Shown here piece by piece: positions 55,301 to 64,000 of a DNA stretch of 64,000 nucleotides. The notes below the pieces were generated by a model. That model worked only from the letters and a program-made list of their open reading frames with translations. It was not told the DNA's origin and made no database searches. The stretch covers positions 165,743,455 through 165,807,454 of the forward strand of contig CM062294.1 of NCBI GenBank assembly GCA_031216915.1. Direction: 5' to 3'. How positions within the stretch are numbered: the stretch's first letter is position 1; each line of letters begins with the position of its first letter. This DNA is from Pictodentalium vernedei (Eukaryota > Mollusca > Scaphopoda > Dentaliida > Dentaliidae). The translations under genes and the position numbers were made by a program.

Positions 55301-58300
55301 TTTTGTCTTGTAGCACAGAGTCTCTGAATCCGTAATACAATTTTTCTCTACTCAGTGAACATGCCAGTCATGCTATGTCAGGTATTGCTACATTTTCTCT
55401 GTATTTCATCATGTAGCACAGAGTCTCTGAGCCTGGAATACAATTTTACATTGCTCAGAATGCAGGCCAATCATGCTATGGCAGGTATTCCTACATGTTC
55501 TCCATATTTTATCTTGTAGCACAGAGTCTCTGAATCCGTAATACAATTTTACTCTACTCATTAATCATTCGAGTAGAGCAATAATGGGTATTGCAACATT
55601 TTCTTCTTATTTTGTCATTTAGCACAGAGACTCTGAACCTGAAATGCAATTATACTTTGCTCAGTATGCAGGCCAGTCAGGCTATGACAGCTATTCCTAC
55701 ATTTTATCCATATTTTGTCTTGTAGCACAGAGTCTCTGAATCCGTAATACAATTTTACACTACTCATTAATCATTCCAGTAGAGCAATAATGGGTATTGC
55801 TACATTTTCTTCATATTTTGTCATTTAGCACAGAGTCTCTGAACCTGGAATGCAATTATACCTTGCTCAGAATGCAGGCCAGTCATAGTATAACAGGTAT
55901 TCCCACATTCTCTCCATATTTTGTCTTGTAGCACAGAGTCTCTGAATCCGTAATACAATTTTTTACTACTCAGTGAAAATGCCAGTCATGCTATGACAGG
56001 TATTGCTACATTTTCTCTATATTTCACCATGTAGCACAGAGTCTCTGAGCCTGAAATACAATTTTACATTCTCAATATGCAGACCAATCATCCTATGACA
56101 GGTATTCCTACATTTTATCCATATTTTGTCTTGTAGCGCAGAGTCTCTGAATCCGTAATACAATTTTTCTCTCCTCAGTGAACATGCCAGTTATGCTATG
56201 ACAGGTATTGCTACGTTTTCTCTATATTTCGTCATGTAGCACAGAGTCTCTGAGTCTGGAATACAATTTTATATTGCTCAGTGTGCAGGCCAATCATGCT
56301 ATGACAGGTATTCCTACATTTTCTCCACATTTTGTCTTGTAGCACAGAGTCTCTGAATCCGTAATACAATTTTTCTCCCCTCAGTGAACATGCCAGTCAT
56401 GCTATGACAGGTATTGCTACGTTTTCTCTATATTTCGTCATGTAGCACAGAGTCTCTGAGCCTGGAATACAATTTTACATTGCTCAGTATGCAGGCCAAT
56501 CATGCCATGACAGGTATTCCTATATTTTCTCCATATTTTGTCTTGTAGCACAGAGTCTCTGAATCCGTAATACAATTTTTCACTACTCATTAATCATTCG
56601 AGTAGAGCAATGGTGGGTATCGCTACATTTTCTCCTTATTTTGCCATATAGCACAGAGTCTCTGAACCTGGAATGCAATGATACATTGCTCAGTATGCAG
56701 GCCAGTCATGCTATGACAGGTTTTCCCACATTTTCTCCATATTTTGTCTTGTAGCACAGAGTCTCTGAATCCGTAATACAATTTTACACTACTCATTAAT
56801 CATTCGAGTAGAGCAATAATGGGTATTGCTACATTTTCTTCTTATTTTGTCATTTAGCACAGAGTCTCTGAACCTGAAATGCAATTATACTTTGCTAAGT
56901 ATGCAGGCCAGTCAGGCTATGACAGGTATTCCTACATTTTATCCATATTTTGTCTTGTAGCACAGAGTCTCTGAATCCGTAATACAATTTTACACTACTC
57001 TTTAATCATTCAAGTAGAGCAATGATGGGTATTGCTACATTTTCTTCATATTTGGTCATTTAGCACAGAGTCTCTGAACCTGGAATGCAATTATACTTTG
57101 CTCAGTATGCAGCCCAGTCATGCTATGACAGGTATTCCTACATTTTATCCATATTTTGTCTTGTAGCACAGAGTCTCTGAATCCGTAATACAATTTTTCT
57201 CTTCTCAGTAAACATGCCAGTCATGCTATGACAGGTATTGCTACATTTTCTCTATATTTCGCCATGTAGCACAGAGTCTCTGAGCCTGGAATACAATTTT
57301 ACATTGCTCAGTATGCAGGCCAATCATGCTATGACAGGTATTCCTACATTTTCTCCATATTTTGTCTTGTAGCACAGAGTCTCTGAATCCGTAATACAAT
57401 TTTTCACTACTCATTAATCATTCGAGTAGAGCAATGGTGGATATCGCTACATTTTCTCCTTATTTTCCCATATAGCACAGAGTCTCTGAACCTGGAATGC
57501 AATGATACATTCCTCAGTATGCAGGCCAGTCATGCTATGACAGGTTTTCCCACATTTTCACCATATTTTGTCTTGTAGCACAGAGTCTCTGAATCCGTAA
57601 TACAATTTTACAGTACTCTTTAATCATTCAAGTAGAGCAATGATGGGTATTGCTACATTTTCTTCATATTTTGTCATTTCTCTGAACCTGGAATGCAATT
57701 ATACTTTGCTCAGTATGCAGGCCAGTCAGGTTATGACAGGTATTCGTACAATTTATCCATGTTTTGTCTTGTAGCACAGAGTCTCTGAATCCGTAATACA
57801 ATTTTTCTCTGCTCGGTGAACATGCCAGTCATGCTATGTCAGGTACTGCTACATTTTCTCTATATTTCATCATGTAGCACAGAATCTTGGAGTCTGGAAT
57901 ACAATTTTACGTTGCTCAGTATGCAGGCCAATCATGCTATGGCTGGTATTCCTACATGTTCTCCATATTTTGTCTTGTAGCACAGAGTTTCTGAATCCGT
58001 AATACAATTTTACACTACTCATTAATCATTCCTGTAGACCAATAATGGGTATTGCTACATTTTCTTCATATTTTGTCATTTAGCACAGAGTCTCTGAACC
58101 TGGAATGCAATTATACCTTGCTCAGTATGCAGGACAGTCATGCTATGACAGGTATTCCTACATTTTATCCATATTTTGTCTTGTAGCACAGAGTCTCTGA
58201 ATCCGTAATACAATTTTACACTGCTCTTTAATCATTCCAATAGAGCAATGATGGGTATTGCTACATTTTCTTCATATTTTGTCATTTAGCACAGAGTCTC

Positions 58301-58474
58301 TGAACCTGGAATGCAATTATACTTTGCTCAGTATGCGGGCCCGTCAGGCTATGACAGGTATTCCTACATTTTATCCATATTTTGTCTTGTAGCACAGAGT
58401 CTCTGAATCCGTAATACAATTTTTCTCTACTCAGTGAACATGCCAGTCATGCTATGTCAGGTATTGCTACATTT
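46331..58474. repeat. Higher-order repeat blocks in the satellite
   Basis: The rare variant TTCTCTGTATTTCATC occurs at 46331, 47979, 50245, 51687, 53129, 55395 and 58474. Intervals are 1648, 2266, 1442, 1442, 2266 and 3079 bp, i.e. 16, 22, 14, 14, 22 and 30 monomers of 103 bp; the last is short by 11 bp. That shortfall matches a 1-bp loss near 56070 and a 10-bp loss near 57679. Neighbouring blocks look nearly identical. Confidence 0.92.
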
Positions 58475-60799
58475 TCTCTGTATTTCATCATGTAGCACAG
58501 AGTCTCTGAGCCTGGAATACAATTTTACATTGCTCAGAATGCAGGCCAATCATGCTATGGCAGGTATTCCTACATGTTCTCCATATTTTATCTTGTAGCA
58601 CAGAGTCTCTGAATCCGTAATACAATTTTACTCTACTCATTAATCATTCGAGTAGAGCAATAATGGGTATTTCAACATTTTCTTCTTATTTTGTCATTTA
58701 GCACAGAGACTCTGAACCTGAAATGCAATTATACTTTGCTCAGTATGCAGGCCAGTCAGGCTATGACAGCTATTCCTACATTTTATCCATATTTTGTCTT
58801 GTAGCACAGAGTCTCTGAATCCGTAATACAATTTTACACTACTCATTAATCATTCCAGTAGAGCAATAATGGGTATTGCTACATTTTCTTCATATTTTGT
58901 CATTTAGCACAGAGTCTCTGAACCTGGAATGCAATTATACCTTGCTCAGAATGCAGGCCAGTCATAGTATAACAGGTATTCCCACATTCTCTCCATATTT
59001 TGTCTTGTAGCACAGAGTCTCTGAATCCGTAATACAATTTTTTACTACTCAGTGAAAATGCCAGTCATGCTATGACAGGTATTGCTACATTTTCTCTATA
59101 TTTCACCATGTAGCACAGAGTCTCTGAGCCTGAAATACAATTTTACATTGCTCAATATGCAGACCAATTATCCTATGACAGGTATTCCGACATTTTATCC
59201 ATATTTTGTCTTGTAGCACAGAGTCTCTGAATCCGTAATACAATTTTTCTCTCCTCAGTGAACATGCCAGTTGTGCTATGACAGGTATTGCTACGTTTTC
59301 TCTATATTTCGTCATGTAGCACAGAGTCTCTGAGTCTGGAATACAATTTTATATTGCTCAGTGTGCAGGCCAATCATGCTATGACAGGTATTCCTACATT
59401 TTCTCCATATTTCGTCTTGTAGCACAGAGTCTCTGAATCCGTAATACAATTTTTCAGTACTCATTAATCATTCGAGTAGAGCAATGGTGGGTATCGCTAC
59501 ATTTTCTCCTTATTTTCCCATATAGCACAGAGTCTCTGAACCTGGAATGCAATGATGCATTGCTCAGTATGCAGGCCAGTCATGCTATGACAGGTTTTCC
59601 CACATTTTCACCATATTTTGTCTTGTAGCACAGAGTCTCTGAATCCGTAATACAATTTTACACTACTCTTTAATCATTCAAGTAGAGCAATGATGGGTAT
59701 TGCTACATTTTCTTCATATTTTGTCATTTACCAGAGAGTCTCTGAACCTGGAATGCAATTATACTTTCCTCAGTTTGCAGGCCAGTCAGGTTATGACAGG
59801 TATTCGTACATTTTACCCATATTTTGTCTTGTAGCACAGAGTCTCTGAATCCGTAATACAATTTTTCTCTACTCGGTGAACATGCCAGTCGTGCTATGTC
59901 AGGTACTGCTACATTTTCTCTATATTTCATCATGTAGCACACAATGTCGGAGTCTGGAATACAATTTTTCATTGCTCAGTATGCAGGCCAATCATGCTAT
60001 GGCAGGTATTCCTACATGTTTGCCCATATTTTGTCTTGTAGCACAGAGTCTCTGAATCCGTAATACAATTTTACACTACTCATTAATCATTCCAGTAGAC
60101 CAATAATGGGTATTGCTACATTTTCTTCATATTTTGTCATTTAGCACAGAGTCTCTGAACCTGGAATGCAATTATACCTTGCTCAGTATGCAGGCCAGTC
60201 ATGCTATGACAGGTATTCCTACATTTTATCGATATTTTGTCTTGTAACACAGAGTCTCTGAATCCGTAATACAATTTTACACTACTCTTTAATCATTCCA
60301 ATAGAGCAATGATGGGTATTGCTACATTTTCTTCATATTTTGTCATTTAGCAAAGAGTCTCTGAACCTGGAATGCAATTATACTTTGCTCAGTATGCAGG
60401 CCCGTCAGGATATGACAGGTATTCCTACATTTTATCCATATTTTGTCTTGTAGGACAGAGTCTCTGAATCCGTAATACAATTGTTCTCTACTCAGTGAAC
60501 ATGCCAGTCATGCTATGTCAGGTATTGCTACATTTTCTCTATATTTCATCATGTAGCACAGAGTCTCTGAGCCTGGAATACAATTTTACATTGCTCAGAA
60601 TGCAGGCCAATCATGCTATGGCAGGTATTCCTACATGTTCTCCATATTTTATCTTGTAGCACAGAGTCTCTGAATCCGTAATACAATTTTTCACTACTCA
60701 TTAATCATTCGAGTAGAGCAATGGTGGGTATCGCTACATTTTCTCCTTATTTTCCCATATAGCACAGAGTCTCTGAACCTGGAATGCAATGATACATTG

Positions 60800-63700
60800 C
60801 TCAGTATGCAGGCCAGTCATGCTATGACAGCTTTTCCCACATTTTCACCATATTTTGTGTTGTAGCACATAGTCTCTGAATCCGTAATACAATTTTACAC
60901 TACTCTTTAATCATTCAAGTAGAGCAATGATGGGTATTGCTACATTTTCTTCATATTTTGTCATTTAGCACAGAGTTTCTGAACCTGGAATGCAATTATA
61001 CTTTGCTCATTATGCAGGCCAGTCAGGTTATGACAGGTATTCCTACATTTTATCCATATTTTGTCTTGTAGCACAGAGTCTCTGAATCCGTAATACAATT
61101 TTACACTACTCATTAATCATTCCAGTAGTCCAATAATGGGTATTGCTACATTTTCTTCATATTTTGTCATTTAGCACAGAGTCTCTGAACCTGGAATGCA
61201 ATTATACCTTGCTCAGTATGCAGGTCAGTCATGCTATGACAGGTATTCCTACATTTTATCCATATTTTGTCTTGTAGCACAGAGTCTCTGAATCCGTAAT
61301 ACAATTTTACACTACTCTTTAATCATTCCAATAGAGCAATGATGGGTATTGCTACATTTTCTTCATATTTTGTCATTTAGCACAGAGTCTCTGAACCTGG
61401 AATGCAATTATACTTTGCTCAGTATGCAGGCCCGTCGGGCTGTGACAGGTATTCCTACATTTTATCCATATTTTGCCTTGTAGCACAGAGTCTCTGAATC
61501 CGTAATACAATTTTTCTCTACTCAGTGAACATGCCAGTCATGCTATGTCAGGTATTGCTACATTTTCTCTATATTTCATCATGTAGCGCAGAGTCTCTGA
61601 GCCTGGAATACAATTTTCCATTGCTCAGAATGCAGGCCAATCATGCTATGGCAGGTATTCCTACATGTTCTCCATATTTTATCTTGTAGCACAGAGTCTC
61701 TGAATCCATAATACAATTTTACACTACTCATTAATCATTCGCGTAGAGCAATAATGGGTATTGCTACATTTTCTTCTTATTTTGTCATTTAGCACAGAAT
61801 CTCTGAACCTGAAATGCAATTATACTTTGCTCAGTATGCAGGCCAGTCAGGCTATGACAGGTATTCCTACATTTTATCCATATTTTGTCTTGTAGCACAG
61901 AGTCTCTGAATCCGTAATACAATTTTTCACTACTCATTAATCATTCGAGTAGAGCAATGGTGGGTATTGTTACATTTTCTTCATATTTTGTCATTTAGCA
62001 CAGAGTCTCTGAACATGGAATGCAATTATACTTTGCTCAGTATGCAGCCCAGTCATGCTATGACAGGTATTCCTACATTTTATCCATATTTTGTCTTGTA
62101 GCACAGAGTCTCTGAATCCGTAATACAATTTTTCTCTCCTCAGTGAACATGCCAGTCATGCTATGACAGGTATTGCTACGTTTTCTCTATATTTTGTCAT
62201 GTAGCACAGAGTCTCTGAGCCTGGAATACAATTTTCCATTGCTCAGTATGCAGGCCAATCATTCTATGACAGGTATTCCTACATTATCCCCATATTTTGT
62301 CTTGTAGCACAGAGTCTCTGAATCCGTAATACAATTTTTCACTACTCATTAATCATTCGAGTAGAGCAATGGTGGGTATCGCTACATTTTCTCCTTATTT
62401 TCCCATATAGCACAGAGTGTCTGAACCTGGAATGCAATGATACATTGCTCAGTATGCAGGCCAGTCATGCTATGACAGGTTTTCCCACATTTTCACCATA
62501 TTTTGTCTTGTAGCACAGAGTCTCTGAATCCGTAATACAATTTTACAGTACTCTTTAATCATTCAAGTAGAGCAATGATGGGTATTGCTACATTTTTTTC
62601 ATATTTTGTCATTTAGCACAGAGTCTTGGAACCTAGAATGCAATTATACTTTGCTCAGTATGCAGGCCAATCAGGCTATGACATGTATTCCTACATTTTA
62701 TCCATATTTTGTCTTGTAGCACAGAGTCTCTGAATCCGTAATACAATTTTTCTCTACTCAGTGAACATGCCAGACATGCTATGTCAGGTATTGCTACATT
62801 TTCTCTATATTTCATCATGTAGCACAGAGGCTCTGAGCCTGGAATACAATTTTACATTGCCCAGAATGCAGGCCAATCATGCTATGGCAGGTATTCCTAC
62901 ATGTTCTCCGTATTTTATCTTGTAGCACATAATCTCTGAATCTGTAATACAATTTTACACTTCTCATTAATCATTCGAGTAGACCAATGATGGGTATTGC
63001 TACATTTTCTTCTTATTTTGTCATTTAGCACAGAGTCTCAGAACCTGAAATGCAATTATACTTTGCTCAGTATGCAGACCAGTCAGGCTATGACAGGTAT
63101 TCCTACATTTTATCCATATTTTGTCTTGTAGCACAGAGTCTCTGAATCCGTAATACAATTTTACACTACTCATTAATCATTCCAATAGAGCAATAATGGG
63201 TATTGCTACATTTTCTTCATATTTTGTCATTTAGCACAGAGTCTCTGAACCTGGAATGCAATTATACCTTGCTCAGTATGCAGGCCAGTCATACTATAAC
63301 AGGTTTTCCCACATTCTCTCCATATTTTGTCTTGTAGCACAGAGTCTCTGAATCCGTAATACAATTTTTTACTACTCAGTGAAAATGCCACTCATGCTAT
63401 GACAGGTATTGCTACATTTTCTCTATATTTCACCATGTAGCACAGAGTCTCTGAGCCTGAAATACAATTTTACATTGCTCAGTATGCAGGCCAATCATCC
63501 TATGACAGGTATTCCTACATTCTCTGCATAGTTTGGCTTGTATCCATATTTTGTCTTGTAGCACAGAGTCTCTGAGTCCGTAATACAATTTTTCACTACT
63601 CATTAATCATTCGAGTAGAGCAATGGTGGATATTGTTACATTTTCTTCATATTTAGTCATTTAGCACAGAGTCTCTGAACCTGGAATGCAATTATACTTT

Positions 63701-64000
63701 GCTCAGTATGCAGCCCAGTCATGCTTTGACAGGTATTCTTACATTTTATCCATATTTTGTCTTGTAGCACAGAGTCTCTGAATCCGTAATACAATTTTTC
63801 AATACTCGGTGAACATGCTAGTCATGCTATGTCAGGTACTGCTACATTTTCTCTATATTTCATCATGTAGCACAGAGTTTCGGAGTCTGGAATACAATTT
63901 TACATTGCTCAGTATGCAGGCCAATCATGCTACGGTAGGTATTCCTACATGTTCTCCATATTTTGTCTTGTAGCACAGAGTCTCTGAATCCGTAATACAA
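60800..64000. repeat. Long-range duplicate of 40.8-44.0 kb
   Basis: Rare variants at 40861 (GCTTTTCCCACATTTTCACC, then TTGTGTTGTAGCACATAG), 42663 (a 61-codon ORF) and 43860 (GAGTTTCGGAGTCTGG) recur about 19,970 bp downstream in the same order and direction. The copies differ by scattered bases and a 20-bp insertion near 63540. Confidence 0.88.

Larger units (their letters stand above)
39285..64000. repeat. Large satellite array, about 103-bp monomer, higher-order structure
   Basis: The anchor TAGCACAGAGTCTCTGAA recurs about every 103 bp from 39304 (39407, 39506, 39609, 39712 ...) to the window end, giving about 240 monomers. Types alternate: one class reads GAATCCGTAATACAATTTT after the anchor, the other GAACCTGGAATGCAATTAT or GAGCCTGGAATACAATTTT. 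The basic module is therefore about 206 bp. The first monomers are the most diverged (GCACAGGG, TATCACATAG, GTCTTGGAACC), as at array edges. No genes; the few ORFs of 60-80 codons are by-products and repeat at monomer multiples. The right end lies beyond the window. Confidence 0.97.

Noticed and set aside
39285-64000. CRISPR-like array or coding repeats in the 103-bp repeat region
   Set aside because: Spacers are not unique, monomers are contiguous and of alternating types, and the locus is eukaryotic. The ORFs of 60-80 codons recur at multiples of the monomer and have no motifs.

Overview
The window reads as nuclear DNA of an invertebrate animal, most likely marine and possibly a mollusc. 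That placement is an inference from the mix of elements: a Jockey-like LINE, a DIRS-type retroelement, a Polinton/adintovirus-like DNA element, a 5S-rRNA-derived SINE, tandem-repeat-bearing interspersed elements and a large satellite. No complete host gene is visible. The only host-like coding candidate is one possible last exon at 126-376 (+). Everything else that can be identified is mobile, viral-like or repetitive, and most of it is broken.

0.5-7.1 kb holds two partial copies of one LINE family, both on the minus strand and head to tail. Copy 1 (about 636-3700) keeps ORF1 and the endonuclease but ends before the reverse transcriptase (RT) core. Copy 2 (about 3840-7100) keeps the endonuclease, a damaged RT lacking its catalytic box, and the 3' region. 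8.15-11.3 kb is a degenerate DIRS-like element (+) with about 222-bp inverted terminal repeats and an internal complementary region. It lies inside a segment that splits an older tandem-repeat element (7.89-8.05 plus 11.76-12.76 kb), and that older element in turn truncates a DNA polymerase gene.

12.76-33.28 kb contains minus-strand genes of a Polinton/adintovirus-like element. In transcription order they are a DUF8207-like protein (33.28-32.59), a small Ala/Lys-rich protein (32.45-32.07), a packaging ATPase (23.57-22.76), a penton-like capsid protein (22.71-21.95), a protein with a hydrophobic core-X-like segment (21.80-21.21), a short repeat protein (21.14-20.79) and a zinc-finger/protein-primed family-B DNA polymerase (16.29-12.76). 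Polymerase, ATPase and penton carry stops or frameshifts; the small genes are open. No major capsid protein, protease or integrase was recognised. The set is broken up by a 143-bp-type tandem array (18.66-20.45), a 2.5-kb tandem-repeat element (24.34-26.87) and about 5 kb of noncoding DNA rich in palindromes and poly-G/C. A dense group of animal promoter motifs lies at 17.34-17.84 kb, upstream of the polymerase.

33.7-39 kb carries short non-autonomous DNA transposons, several with clear target-site duplications, and a 5S-derived SINE. From about 39.29 kb to the end (at least 24.7 kb) the window is one satellite array. The monomer is about 103 bp, arranged as alternating types, with higher-order blocks of 14, 16, 22 and 30 monomers. 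A stretch of at least 3.1 kb recurs about 19.97 kb away within the array.
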